Assembly (NCBI RefSeq): GCF_000092185.1
Contig: NC_014160.1
Coordinates: 372,001 to 436,000 of the forward strand
DNA: 64,000 nucleotides
Direction of reading: 5' to 3'
Source: Thermosphaera aggregans DSM 11486
GTDB lineage: Archaea; Thermoproteota; Thermoprotei_A; Sulfolobales; Desulfurococcaceae
Positions 24,630 through 33,192 of the stretch are shown piece by piece. Below the pieces are notes generated by a model, which had not been told where the DNA came from, searched no databases, and worked only from the letters and a program-made list of their open reading frames with translations. Every line of letters starts with the position of its first letter. Position 1 is the stretch's first letter. The translations under genes and the position numbers were made by a program.

Positions 24630-24696
24630 TCTTTCAAAGAAGAGTATTTAATGAGACTTGTTAATAACAGTATCCGGTAAAACGGGGGTTTAAGGC

Positions 24697-25221
24697 TTGA
24701 GCTTCAACTTAATGATCACCCATGAGCCGGGGCTTGACAACTACAGATTTGTGATCGGGAGTCTTCGCTCTCTTATCAAGGATTACCAGGTGATTGATAA
24801 GGGCCCTTGTGTTATCCTCATTAAAGTGCCAGACCCTTATCAAGCAATTGAAAATCTGAGAAGCATAGTTAAGGAAGCCCCAATGGTTTACAGGGTGATA
24901 CCTATCGACACGATCGTAGATCCGTATGTGGAGGATGTTGCTGAACAAGCGAGCGAGCTAGCACTAGCCAGGATTCCACCGGATAAGACCTACCGGGTTA
25001 CCTTGCACGGCCGTCTTTACTGGAGGGAGACCAGGATGCCGGCGCACAGCATGGATGCTATAAGAGTTATTGCGGAGAAAATCGACCGCCAAGTGTCCCT
25101 TACACACCCTGATTACGTTGTCTACGTTCGAAGCGTTAAACTATACCATAGGAGGCGCTACGCAACCATAACGGTTACGATGCCCGAAAAAATAATTGTG
25201 AGCAAATCCGAGAAGCCATAA
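24697..25221 (+). CDS. THUMP-domain RNA-binding protein
   Basis: This 174-residue stand-alone THUMP protein resembles the RNA-binding module of tRNA-modifying enzymes, as in the archaeal partners that recruit tRNA to acetyltransferases and thiolases. The typical order is visible: an alpha/beta half ending VYRVIPIDTIVDP, then PPDKTYRVTLHGR, VIAEKIDRQVSLTHPDYVVY and YATITVTMPEKI. There is no catalytic domain. Translation begins at TTG 24697. It could act with the tRNA-thiolation protein in this window, but they are 33 kb apart. Confidence 0.82.
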   Translation: MSFNLMITHEPGLDNYRFVIGSLRSLIKDYQVIDKGPCVILIKVPDPYQAIENLRSIVKEAPMVYRVIPIDTIVDPYVEDVAEQASELALARIPPDKTYRVTLHGRLYWRETRMPAHSMDAIRVIAEKIDRQVSLTHPDYVVYVRSVKLYHRRRYATITVTMPEKIIVSKSEKP

Positions 25222-25224
25222 ACC

Positions 25225-25830
25225 CTACTTCACCCTTCCAACGGGGAACACGTAGACGGGCTCGTATCCCTCGGGCAGATTTAATAGTTTGGAAACCTGG
25301 TCATCGTTAAACGCCCCCACAGCAACAGTTCCCAAGCCCATTTCAACCGATGCGAGATAGATGTTTTGACCAATATGACCGGCCTCGTTGAAAATGTACC
25401 GCCACCCTCTTTCGCCGTAGTACCCCGTGGTTCTTTCGGCAACAGCCACAAGTATTATGTTAACAGGGGCGTTCAAAACCCATCTCTGTCCCAAGCAGGC
25501 TTTCGCGAGCTGTCTGGAGAAATCTCCTTTCAAAACCTCTACCAGCTCGTTCCTCTCGGCATCATAATGGTATATCCCGGGCTCCACACCCTCAACCCCG
25601 TTGTTTCTAACCGAGACGTATATTTCGAAAGGGTATGTTGCACCCGCGGACGGCGATGTCCTTCTTTCACAGTCTGGTTTAACACAGCCATAGGTGAACC
25701 ATAAGAGGCTTGACAATTCCTGGAGGGTTAAGGATGATTCCTTGTAGCTTCGAACACTCCTTCTCTCTTTCAAAAGTCTCCCTAAACAAGTCTCATTGTT
25801 GGGTTTTGGAAGCATGATTTTAGACGACAT
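25225..25830 (-). CDS. SagB-type nitroreductase-fold dehydrogenase
   Basis: This 201-residue FMN oxidoreductase has the SagB-like order KERRSVRSYKES, LWFTYGCV, RRTSPSAGATYPFEIYV, PGIYHYDAERNELV, FNEAGHIGQNIYLASVEMGLGT and YEPVYVFPVGR. In toxin clusters SagB oxidises azolines; stand-alone archaeal relatives like this one have no known substrate, and no YcaO or precursor gene is near. ATG 25830 (MSSKIMLP) follows GTGAG and is preferred; an in-frame GTG at 25839 would add three residues. It is convergent with the THUMP gene, with three bases between the stops. Confidence 0.85.
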   Translation of the reverse strand: MSSKIMLPKPNNETCLGRLLKERRSVRSYKESSLTLQELSSLLWFTYGCVKPDCERRTSPSAGATYPFEIYVSVRNNGVEGVEPGIYHYDAERNELVEVLKGDFSRQLAKACLGQRWVLNAPVNIILVAVAERTTGYYGERGWRYIFNEAGHIGQNIYLASVEMGLGTVAVGAFNDDQVSKLLNLPEGYEPVYVFPVGRVK

Positions 25831-25875
25831 GGCTCTCACTGCTAGAAAATTGTAGTTGGAACGTAATTAATCTTG

Positions 25876-25894
25876 ACTCTTAAATTATTTTAAG
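25876..25894. promoter_or_regulatory. near-palindromic TATA region between SagB-type and PhoU-like genes
   Basis: The sequence tcttaaattattttaaga reads as a TATA element on both strands. It lies about 25 to 30 bases before the PhoU-like start and about 50 bases before the SagB-type start. Confidence 0.35.
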
Positions 25895-25914
25895 ACATCC
25901 ATGGATAAAGGTTA

Positions 25915-26589
25915 TTGGAGGGGTTGAATATACGGCTTTCCGACATTTTAAGTGTCGAAGCCATTGAGACGTTGATAGACTTTCTAAGCAACCTTGAAAA
26001 AATAGCCAAAGCTTTCAGTAGCTCCTTGGATTTGCTCAACACAATGAGGGTTGGAGAGGCAAGGGTACAGCTTGCTGAAGTGTTGAAGCTTGAGGAGAAG
26101 GGGAAAGACCTCAGGACTAGGCTCGAAGAATTGATTGTCTCCTCGAGGCTGGAGCCTTCTCTTAAAGAAGACTTGTTAAACTTTGTCATCAAGGCTGACG
26201 CCATAGGAGATCATATCAAGGAGGCTGCGAGGGAGCTTACCATTCTCCCAATACTGGAGATTCCAGTGGAGATTCGTAACGGAATTATAGAGTTGAGCAA
26301 GCTATCTATAACAGCTCTCCACCAACTAATATCGGCCGCTAAGAAAACCATGGAGGGGAATAATACGGAAGCTCTCGAGGATATAAAGTTGATCAACAAG
26401 TATGAGGAAAGAGCTGATCAAGTTGATCTTGCGAACAGAGGATTGCTCCTAACCTTAGCAGACAAGTTGAGACCAGTCACCATGTCTATCCTCATACATG
26501 ATTTGAACAAGGATTTAGAAGAAAGCGTTGATGCCTGCCAGGTGGCCGGCGAGTACTTGAAGCTTATCATCCTTACATGGCTTGCCTAG
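25915..26589 (+). CDS. PhoU-like protein (DUF47 family)
   Basis: This 224-residue all-helical protein matches the DUF47/TIGR00153 group of PhoU relatives, many of which are encoded next to PiT phosphate transporters and are thought to regulate them. Segments DLLNTMRVGEARVQLAEVL, NFVIKADAIGDHIKEAAREL and INKYEERADQVDLANRG carry the acidic metal-contact positions of PhoU repeats. The reading starts at TTG 25915; a second TTG at 25924 is possible. The PiT gene of this window is 15 kb away, so pairing between them is an inference. Confidence 0.8.
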   Translation: MEGLNIRLSDILSVEAIETLIDFLSNLEKIAKAFSSSLDLLNTMRVGEARVQLAEVLKLEEKGKDLRTRLEELIVSSRLEPSLKEDLLNFVIKADAIGDHIKEAARELTILPILEIPVEIRNGIIELSKLSITALHQLISAAKKTMEGNNTEALEDIKLINKYEERADQVDLANRGLLLTLADKLRPVTMSILIHDLNKDLEESVDACQVAGEYLKLIILTWLA

Positions 26590-26668
26590 CTTGAATCCTT
26601 CTTTAGAATGGGGTTTTACTAAGCGAAATAGTTTTATTTTCAACTAGCTTAACTGTTAAGGGGTTTGC

Positions 26669-27184
26669 ATGAAAAGGCTTCTGTACCCTATGCGGACTTA
26701 TCTAATAGTTTCAGGCAGAATTGGCGGAGAAGTAAATGTTATGGCGGCCGACTGGGTCACCATGGTTTCCGCAGACCCCTTCATCATAGCTGTGTCTATA
26801 TCCCCTAAGAGATATACTCACAAGCTTATAACAAGGTATAAAGAGTTCGTGGTGAGCGTTCCAACCGTTGAAATCCTTAAAGACGTCTGGCTCTTCGGCT
26901 CGAGGAGTGGGCCGGGTAAACTATCCGAGGCAAGGGTTACATTCGAGAAGCCCGTAGCCGTGAGCGTTCCATTGATAAAAGAAGCAGTTGCTAATCTAGA
27001 ATGCAAGGTTATAGGTATGCATGATTACGGGGATCACACACTTTTCATAGGAGAGGTGGTAGCGTACACTTACAATGACAAGGTCTTCCCCGACGATGAG
27101 CCGAAGCCAGGCTCAGGCTTCATTCTTCACATCGCTAAGGACAAGTTTACGGTGGAAGAAAGCTCAGTCGTCAAGGCCAGGTAA
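26669..27184 (+). CDS. flavin reductase-like FMN-binding protein
   Basis: This 171-residue protein has the split-barrel flavin reductase fold. MRTYLIVSGRIGGEVNVMAADWVTMVS, where the flavin phosphate is held, is followed by FIIAVSISPKRYTHKLI, the FVVSVPT strand and LFIGEVVAYTYND. It probably binds FMN and uses NAD(P)H or acts as an electron carrier. The ATG lies 10 bases after AAGGGG. It forms no operon with the neighbouring genes. Confidence 0.86.
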   Translation: MKRLLYPMRTYLIVSGRIGGEVNVMAADWVTMVSADPFIIAVSISPKRYTHKLITRYKEFVVSVPTVEILKDVWLFGSRSGPGKLSEARVTFEKPVAVSVPLIKEAVANLECKVIGMHDYGDHTLFIGEVVAYTYNDKVFPDDEPKPGSGFILHIAKDKFTVEESSVVKAR

Positions 27185-27251
27185 GGCTTGCTACACAGGA
27201 TTAGAACCACTTATATATCTGTTGATACCATATTTTCAAGTGTGAACAATC

Positions 27252-28475
27252 ATGTCTAGACCGGATTACTATAAATTCTTAAGTAGCAGGGCCAATCTTA
27301 TAGAGCCTAGCCCTATAAGGGAGATGGTAAGCAAGATCGCGGTTAAATCAAAAACCAGGCAAGTCATATCCTTTGCGGCGGGAGAGCCGGATCCCGACGT
27401 GATACCCAGGGAGCTCTACGCTGAGCTGTCTTCAGAGCTTTTCAAAAAAGTAAGGATAATAGGCAACTACTCCCCTGCTGATGGAGTCATAGACTTGAAG
27501 AATGAGATAGCAGGATTCATGAAGGAATTTGAAGGGGTTAGCACAAACCCCGAGAACATCGTTGTGACCCTCGGAGGCTCCCAGGCCATCGATCTTATAG
27601 GGAGGCTACTCCTGGATCCGGGAGATATGGTTTTGACTGAGAACCCATCTTACGTTAACACACTCCTCGTCTGGAAGCACTATGGGGTTCAGATTAAGGG
27701 AATACCCATGGATGATCATGGGCTGATACCGGAAGAGTTGGACAGGGCGCTTTCAAAGCTGAGTAAGGAGGGGAAAAGGGTTAAACTACTCTACACTATC
27801 CCGACAGGGCAGAACCCTTCCGGCCTGACTCTGGCCCAGGAGAGGAGGAAGCACGTTCTGGAGATTGCGAGCAAGTACGATATCCTCGTAGTGGAGGACA
27901 CGGCTTACAACCACCTATTGTACGAGCCTATAGAGGTTAAAACGTTAAGATCTATGGATAAGGAGGGCAGGGTTATCTATGTAGGCTCCTTTAGCAAAGT
28001 CCTCGGAACAGGATTGAGAATTGGCTGGCTGGAAGGGCCGCTGGAGATTGTTGAGAAAGCTAAGATGGCCAAGGGGCCCATGGACATGTGTCCCCCAGTT
28101 CCAATGCAATACTTAGTGCTAGAGGTATTGAGAAACAAGGTTTTCAAGCATGTGAAGGAAAGGGCTATTGAAGCCTACAGGTTGAAACGGGATCTAATGA
28201 TCAAAGCCATAGAGAAGTACTTGCCGGGGATCAAGTACACGCGTCCAGTAGCTGGAATGTTCGTGCTGATATGGTTGCCTAGGAACATAGAGGCGGCACA
28301 GTTCACAGAAGTCCTTCTAGAAAAGTATGATGTCGCAGCAATCCCTGCCACGCCATTCTACACTGATGAGTCAGGGAGGAGTGTCGTTAGGCTCAACTTC
28401 TCAATGGCTAAGACAGACCTTATCGATGAGGGTATTAGACGTATAGGAGAGCTTTTAAAGGAGCTCACTACCTAG
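27252..28475 (+). CDS. PLP-dependent aminotransferase, class I (LysN/2-aminoadipate type)
   Basis: This 407-residue fold-type I aminotransferase resembles archaeal and Thermus LysN-type enzymes with broad specificity for aromatic, branched or aminoadipate substrates. The PLP lysine is in VGSFSKVLGTGLRIGW. Other contacts are AAGEPDPDVIP, TLGGSQAIDLIGRLL, TIPTGQNPSGLTL and VVEDTAYNHLLYE. The C-terminal VRLNFSMAKTD provides the substrate-carboxylate arginine. Length is normal. A T6 run follows the stop, shared with the convergent MgtE-like gene. It probably works in peptide fermentation by transaminating amino acids to 2-oxoacids. Confidence 0.9.
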   Translation: MSRPDYYKFLSSRANLIEPSPIREMVSKIAVKSKTRQVISFAAGEPDPDVIPRELYAELSSELFKKVRIIGNYSPADGVIDLKNEIAGFMKEFEGVSTNPENIVVTLGGSQAIDLIGRLLLDPGDMVLTENPSYVNTLLVWKHYGVQIKGIPMDDHGLIPEELDRALSKLSKEGKRVKLLYTIPTGQNPSGLTLAQERRKHVLEIASKYDILVVEDTAYNHLLYEPIEVKTLRSMDKEGRVIYVGSFSKVLGTGLRIGWLEGPLEIVEKAKMAKGPMDMCPPVPMQYLVLEVLRNKVFKHVKERAIEAYRLKRDLMIKAIEKYLPGIKYTRPVAGMFVLIWLPRNIEAAQFTEVLLEKYDVAAIPATPFYTDESGRSVVRLNFSMAKTDLIDEGIRRIGELLKELTT

Positions 28476-28480
28476 TCTTC

Positions 28481-28486
28481 TTTTTT
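28481..28486 (+). terminator. T-run after aminotransferase
   Basis: A T6 run lies five bases after the aminotransferase stop and overlaps the end of the convergent MgtE-like gene. It fits an oligo-T terminator. Confidence 0.35.
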
Positions 28487-29633
28487 AAACAAAGAAGCTT
28501 GCAACGCTTGACACTATGAGTGGTCCGTTTAGATCCACGAAAGTGGTCATTAACGGAAACACAAGGTTGTCAGGGTTCCAGCCCATTTTAAAAGAAACCT
28601 GGGTCAAGTAGAAAGTGAGCAGGGAGGAGATGAGGAAGAGTACTGGGAATGATAACCCTATTATGAGAACACTTATTCCGACGCTTTGAATGCTTGTCAA
28701 GGTTAGCCCTGAAACTATTAGCATGCTCACTAACACTGCTATGAAGGTTGCGATGGCTATTGTTTTCGAATCATCAACGTACTTGTGCAAAGAGTTTTCA
28801 ACGCCAAGGTGGAGCTTCACGTTTAAAGAGTTCCCGAGGACGCCCATTCCAGCACCTATTAAGGCGTTGAAAGCTGGCAACGAGCCAAGGATTAATGGTA
28901 GCCTCGCAAGTATTGCTGTCCTGGTTGCAAGGGACAGCCCTCCCAGGCTACTGCCGAATGATGCTGCGACAGACGATGCCGTGTTCTCCAACAGGGTTCT
29001 CAACCCTCCAGTTCTCCATACAATAAGCACGGAGACAATAGCGATAGTGCTTAGTGAAGCAACAATAATGGCCTCCGAAGAAGGTGAGAGTGCTTGGAAA
29101 AGGCTTGAAACAGTGATGAATGTGAAAGGGGTTAACGCATCACCAACGCCTGTGACGATCGTTGCGACGAAATCCGTAGGATCCCTCCCAGTTTTGAACA
29201 GAAGTATTATTGAAAAAGTGGTTACCGGGGTCAGGATGAGGTATATTATTGTGCTAGAGGCCAGGGATATGAATAGGAGTGTGAGGAGGTCCGGGGATGA
29301 AAGGTCTAGTGAAGCCGAGATAATGTAGGCTAATAGCGCTATTATTATTGATGCAATTATAGTGACGGAGTAGCTGATTAAAACATTGTAGAGATTATAC
29401 TTTGAGAGAATCCTTGGCTCGGTTTCACCGATGTGAAGGGCTGTTGTAAGCCTGTAGCCGAAAGATCCGTACACGTCTCCCCGGAGATCCATTAAGCCGG
29501 GGATCAGCATTAAGAAAACAGGGTATAGGGTAAGGATTTCAACGCTTGTCTGGAGACTGAGGCCTGCCAATACTTCGCCAACGCCCAGTGCTCCCATGGA
29601 TATTAATAGCCGATTCACCCTCTTGTTCAGCAA
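28485..29633 (-). CDS. MgtE/SLC41-like divalent cation transporter
   Basis: This 382-residue membrane protein of about ten spans has an internal duplication of the MgtE membrane domain. The first repeat carries FLMLIPGLMDLRGDVYG and LHIGETEP; the second carries LGSLPAFNALIGAGMGVLGN and KLHLG. It lacks the N-terminal and CBS regulatory domains of bacterial MgtE, as do archaeal and eukaryotic SLC41 relatives. The acidic TGVGDALTPF is the likely ion site. The reading starts at TTG 29633. The divergently encoded PhoU/TrkA_C protein probably provides the missing regulation. Confidence 0.87.
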   Translation of the reverse strand: MLNKRVNRLLISMGALGVGEVLAGLSLQTSVEILTLYPVFLMLIPGLMDLRGDVYGSFGYRLTTALHIGETEPRILSKYNLYNVLISYSVTIIASIIIALLAYIISASLDLSSPDLLTLLFISLASSTIIYLILTPVTTFSIILLFKTGRDPTDFVATIVTGVGDALTPFTFITVSSLFQALSPSSEAIIVASLSTIAIVSVLIVWRTGGLRTLLENTASSVAASFGSSLGGLSLATRTAILARLPLILGSLPAFNALIGAGMGVLGNSLNVKLHLGVENSLHKYVDDSKTIAIATFIAVLVSMLIVSGLTLTSIQSVGISVLIIGLSFPVLFLISSLLTFYLTQVSFKMGWNPDNLVFPLMTTFVDLNGPLIVSSVASFFV

Positions 29634-29729
29634 CCCTATCGCCCATGGCTTCTTATCAACGCTCCTCCATGTTTTCCACTAATAATTAATCATAACACGT
29701 ATATAACTCCTTCTTTAAAACCTCTGTAA

Positions 29730-29745
29730 GGATTTAAAAACCATT
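29730..29745 (+). promoter_or_regulatory. probable promoter of PhoU/TrkA_C gene
   Basis: The sequence aggatttaaaaacc places a TATA-like core about 25 to 30 bases before GTG 29763. This is consistent with a short-leader or leaderless message. Confidence 0.4.
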
Positions 29746-29762
29746 AAGCCATACTAATAGAA

Positions 29763-30995
29763 GTGTTTGAGGAATCCCTGTTGAGCCAGCGAATCCCGCC
29801 CGACATTCATAGAATGTTGCATGAGAAACCCGTTAAGATAACCTACAAGGCGATGCCGGTTAGAGAGGTTTTAAACAACATCTGGCTACAATCAGACATA
29901 GCCCTCGACCTTGCGTTTTACTCTTACTTCGCCCGTGACAACGGCACTGCTAAGCTAGTCCTCGAGATAAACAAGAGCATCGACGAGCTACTCGGCCAGT
30001 TTATCCTTCACACGAGCCTAGCCTACGGGAGAAGTAGGGAGGGTGGTTTCGCAGTCCTCCTCGCACACTACTATGCTTCGTCAATGGACACTATCGTGGA
30101 CTCGGTGAAGGATATAGTGTACATGCTTCTAACAGGCTACGACATACTGGTCAGCTACGAGAACATTCTCTACTACACCGAGGGCGAGGTCATAGCCCCA
30201 TACACTCTCGCCGAGGATGTCAGGGTAATAGATATCACCGATAAGTACCCGCTAGATGTCATTCTCGCGGCGAAGAACGGGGAATGGAGGATCGCGCCGG
30301 GGTTGCGTGAGAAGATTTCAAGGGGGAGCAGAATCTACTTGAGAGGCTTCAAAGAAAATGTTTACAGGTTTTTCAGGGATAAGGGCGTGGAGATCGCGGA
30401 GAAGCCGCTCGAGAACAGGGAGGCGGAGCAACTAATTAAAGGGATTATCGAGTTGAAAGAGTTCACAAGGCTAATGGTTGACCTAGCACACTACTCGCTC
30501 ACGGAGGCCAACCCCGGGGTCATTCAAGAGGTGGAGGACCTTGAGGTCTACGTTGACTGGAAACACCTCCAAGTCCTCAACACCCTGAGAGAGTGCTTCG
30601 GGAGAATAGATTCCTCAACCCATGTAGGGCTGACAACCATGTTGAAAGAGCTCGAGGACATAGCCGACGCCAGCAACACGATAAGCCACATAACAATGAT
30701 GATAGGGGAAACACCTGGAGAATACTACGACGTTTTCAAAAAAGTCTTCGAAACCATAGGTGAAACCCTCAGAACAATCACGGTTGAAAAAGAAGTCGAG
30801 CTCGACAAGCTCACCCTCTGGTTGCGGAAATACGGGGGCTCGGTGCTAGCCGTGAAAAGCGGAACGGAGTGGATAGCACACCCGCTCGCTAAAAACATAG
30901 TGTTAAAGCCCGGGGACAAGATACTCCTAGCCCACCAGGCAGAGTTCACGGACGAGGTAAACACAATTCTTTCAAAAATCTCAAGAAGCCATTGA
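29763..30995 (+). CDS. tandem PhoU/TrkA_C regulatory protein
   Basis: This 410-residue cytoplasmic protein seems to be a duplication of a PhoU-like helical domain plus a TrkA_C ligand-binding domain. The first unit covers about 25-225 and ends in the beta-rich DVRVIDITDKYPLDVIL to RGSRIYLRG. The second covers about 235-410 and ends with SVLAVKSGTEWIAHPLA and LKPGDKILLAHQ. Such COG3273-type proteins are commonly found beside MgtE-like channels. Translation starts at GTG 29763 about 25 bases after ggatttaaaaacc, a TATA candidate. It is divergent from the MgtE-like gene and probably controls that transporter. The sensed ligand is unknown. Confidence 0.85.
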   Translation: MFEESLLSQRIPPDIHRMLHEKPVKITYKAMPVREVLNNIWLQSDIALDLAFYSYFARDNGTAKLVLEINKSIDELLGQFILHTSLAYGRSREGGFAVLLAHYYASSMDTIVDSVKDIVYMLLTGYDILVSYENILYYTEGEVIAPYTLAEDVRVIDITDKYPLDVILAAKNGEWRIAPGLREKISRGSRIYLRGFKENVYRFFRDKGVEIAEKPLENREAEQLIKGIIELKEFTRLMVDLAHYSLTEANPGVIQEVEDLEVYVDWKHLQVLNTLRECFGRIDSSTHVGLTTMLKELEDIADASNTISHITMMIGETPGEYYDVFKKVFETIGETLRTITVEKEVELDKLTLWLRKYGGSVLAVKSGTEWIAHPLAKNIVLKPGDKILLAHQAEFTDEVNTILSKISRSH

Positions 30996-31074
30996 TTAAT
31001 GATTAAACTGGAATATCTTCTCAAAACCTTTTTATACATAACACGCTAATATTATAATATTGGTGTAAGAACCC

Positions 31075-31485
31075 ATGAAGGCAATCTCACCAGTCATAGC
31101 AACAGTCATAATTGTGGCAGTAGCAATAGCAATTTCAATAGCAGTAGCGCTATGGCTGACAGGCATAGTTGGAGGATTCACAACAGTGGAGAACCTGCAA
31201 ATAACCTACGCATACGCTGAAAAAACTGGTACGGTTTGGAATATTCAATTAAGGATCGAGAACAAGGGCACAGGCACAGCTACAATTGATCAAGTATTTG
31301 TAAACGGCAAGCCATTAGATAGCAATGCTATCAACATATCCTTACCCATATCGATTAACCCAGGACAAAGTCAATCTATAACCATTACCTTGTCTGGCAC
31401 GGGCTTCTCGTCAGGTCAGCAGGTTGAGGTAAAGCTTCATACTGCCAGCGGTAAGGAGTATCCGAAAATGGTCACCCTACCATAA
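31075..31485 (+). CDS. archaeal type IV pilin-like protein 1
   Basis: This 136-residue secreted protein has a class III signal peptide. MKA precedes ISPVIATVIIVAVAIAIS, the hydrophobic assembly helix of archaeal pilins (PibD/EppA cleavage expected after Ala3). The rest is a beta-rich head with Asn and Gly (RIENKGTGTATIDQVFVNG), ending in SSGQQVEVKLHTASGKEYP. It is the first of three related genes in a row. An AT-rich promoter (ttataatatt) lies at about 31050-31060. No pilus ATPase or membrane platform gene lies near, so assembly must use machinery encoded elsewhere. Confidence 0.9.
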   Translation: MKAISPVIATVIIVAVAIAISIAVALWLTGIVGGFTTVENLQITYAYAEKTGTVWNIQLRIENKGTGTATIDQVFVNGKPLDSNAINISLPISINPGQSQSITITLSGTGFSSGQQVEVKLHTASGKEYPKMVTLP

Positions 31486-31487
31486 TG

Positions 31488-31500
31488 TTTCTTTTTTTCT
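31488..31500 (+). terminator. T-run after pilin 1
   Basis: The T-rich run tttctttttttct, including seven consecutive T residues, directly follows the stop codon. It may attenuate expression of the second pilin gene relative to the first. Confidence 0.4.
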
Positions 31501-31524
31501 CTCCCCACGGCTAGGTGTCTCCCT

Positions 31525-31980
31525 GTGCGGGCTTTAAGCCCTTTAATAGCTACGGTTATACTGGTTTCTGTCGCAATAGCTGTTTCCGTAGCTTTCGCGC
31601 TCTGGGCTTCCAACATGGTGAGTGTTGAGTCGAGCAGGGATTTAGAGATAATCTCCTCCTACAGCAACCCGGTAGGAGGTGGGTGGAATGTCACCGTTAT
31701 CGTCAAGAATATTGGGACGAGGCCTACGAGCATTGTCAGGGTTATGGTTAACCAAAGGGTTTGCGATATAATGGTTGAGTTTGAAGGGGCAAGGGGCAGG
31801 GCTTCACACCCTGCGGGGAACACGGACTACTATATTGCCCCGGGAGAGCGAGTTGTCCTGTACTTTACACTGAGAAGCCAGGAGTCCTGCGGCATTCTTT
31901 TCACTCCTGGGCAAATGGTTGAGATAACTATTGTGACATCGACCGGGATGGAGTATCCGCAGAGTGTTCAGCTAAAGTAG
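31525..31980 (+). CDS. archaeal type IV pilin-like protein 2
   Basis: This 151-residue paralogue of the preceding gene begins MRA then LSPLIATVILVSVAIAVS, again a class III signal and assembly helix. The head domain has TVIVKNIGTRPTSIVRVMV, two cysteines (Cys in QRVCDIMV and QESCGILF) that could form a disulfide, and ends in PGQMVEITIVTSTGMEYP. It starts at GTG 31525, 39 bases after pilin 1. Shared C-terminal layout with its neighbours indicates local duplication. Confidence 0.88.
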   Translation: MRALSPLIATVILVSVAIAVSVAFALWASNMVSVESSRDLEIISSYSNPVGGGWNVTVIVKNIGTRPTSIVRVMVNQRVCDIMVEFEGARGRASHPAGNTDYYIAPGERVVLYFTLRSQESCGILFTPGQMVEITIVTSTGMEYPQSVQLK

Positions 31981-32062
31981 TTTTTACTTTTAAGCCCACC
32001 TTATTCCCATTTCCACAATATTTAAATAATCCTGAAACAAATGATCTAAACGGGGTGGGATT

Positions 32063-32500
32063 ATGAATAAGGCGTTAACGGTTACGCTTCTCTCGCTGAC
32101 ATCGCTATTTGCTTTACTGGTAGGGTTGTGGTATAGCAATGTTTTCGCCTACACCGGCGGCTTCCCATCCTATGATTACAGGGTTTACGTGATCACTAAA
32201 AGAGATGGAGGGTTTTACCTATCCTTGATTGTTCGGAATAAGGGGAGTGGCGATCTTGAAATACACGGCTACTACTTGAACGGTTTAAAATGTAGCTTCA
32301 AAACATACGTTGTCGAGGACGACATAATTGTCGAGAAGGAATTACCTATTACTGTGCCAGCGGGCGAGACACGAGAGGTATTGATTGCTTTAAGAAACGA
32401 TAACGACTGCAACTTAGGATTTACCTCCGGGCAGATCATAGAACTTGCCCTGGAAACTAATACCCCGGTTCAATACAGGACTCTAGTAACCCTTCCCTAG
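32063..32500 (+). CDS. pilin-like protein 3 (divergent)
   Basis: This 145-residue exported protein is a diverged member of the pilin run. MNKA precedes LTVTLLSLTSLFALLVGLW. A Lys-Ala pair suited to prepilin peptidase is kept, but the SPVIATV motif is lost. The head shares the NKGSGDLEIHGYYLNG strand and the ending TSGQIIELALETNTPVQYR with pilins 1 and 2, and has cysteines in LKCSFK and NDCNLG like those of pilin 2. It has its own AT-rich promoter (atatttaaataat, 32020-32033) and GGGTGGG ribosome site. It could be a minor pilin. Its last four bases overlap the convergent ecfT gene. Confidence 0.75.
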   Translation: MNKALTVTLLSLTSLFALLVGLWYSNVFAYTGGFPSYDYRVYVITKRDGGFYLSLIVRNKGSGDLEIHGYYLNGLKCSFKTYVVEDDIIVEKELPITVPAGETREVLIALRNDNDCNLGFTSGQIIELALETNTPVQYRTLVTLP

Positions 32501-33192
32501 ATGAGCAGGGTTAGGGTTATTGCTGAAACCCCCGCGTATAAGACTATGTCTCTCCAACGCCAAGCCTCGGCTTTAACCGGGGCCGGCGGCCCATATATAA
32601 GAAGGGTTTCGCTAACATTTCTCGCGGTATTTATCGCGTGGAGTAGGAGAGGGTTGAGCATTCTCGTGAAGTATTTGCCCCCGTATTTTATTCGGACCGA
32701 TAGTAATGCCTCGCTGAAAGCCCTCAGGCTGAGGGGGAGCTGTATGATCGATAGGGCTAGGATTCGCGCAAAACCCTCAGCACCTGCTGACGAGAAAAGG
32801 GAGATCCATTCCTCAACACTGATCCATTGAAACAGGAGGATGGCTGTGAGAGCTATGGCTGAAAGCCTCAGGGCTCCTGTTAACACTCTTTCAATGCTGA
32901 GGGGCGTTAACCCCGTGGCGAGCGCTAGCATGTTTATGAGCAAACCCAGAAGTATAAACAAGAGGATTAGCTGAACCCCTTTCACCAGCTTTGCAAACCC
33001 CGAGTTGTATGCGAGTAGACTGCTCGTGAACACGATGGAAAACGCGTAAAAGACTGTGGAAGACTCCTTCTTCACGGCCGCGGCCAATATGGATGCTGTA
33101 ATAAGAACTACTGGCGCAATAATCCTTGCCGCTAGGCTGAAGCACCTGGCACGGGGCTTGGTCACCAGTAGCTCTGCCAGGTCCTTGATCAA
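32497..33192 (-). CDS. ecfT: ECF transporter transmembrane subunit (EcfT)
   Basis: This 231-residue membrane protein with about five spans would couple the ECF ATPase to its substrate-binding S component. The cytoplasmic coupling segment is weakly conserved: QLPLSLRAFSEALLSVRIKYGG and the following helix occupy the place of the usual Ala-Arg-Gly motifs. It is the last gene of an S-A-T operon; the first four bases overlap the ATPase gene. The N-terminal TKPRARCFSLAARI is a typical EcfT opening. Confidence 0.82.
   Translation of the reverse strand: MIKDLAELLVTKPRARCFSLAARIIAPVVLITASILAAAVKKESSTVFYAFSIVFTSSLLAYNSGFAKLVKGVQLILLFILLGLLINMLALATGLTPLSIERVLTGALRLSAIALTAILLFQWISVEEWISLFSSAGAEGFARILALSIIQLPLSLRAFSEALLSVRIKYGGKYFTRMLNPLLLHAINTARNVSETLLIYGPPAPVKAEAWRWRDIVLYAGVSAITLTLLI

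Noticed and set aside
28690-29328. 212-codon open frame antisense to the MgtE-like gene
   Set aside because: It is a shadow of the transporter frame with no motif of its own.
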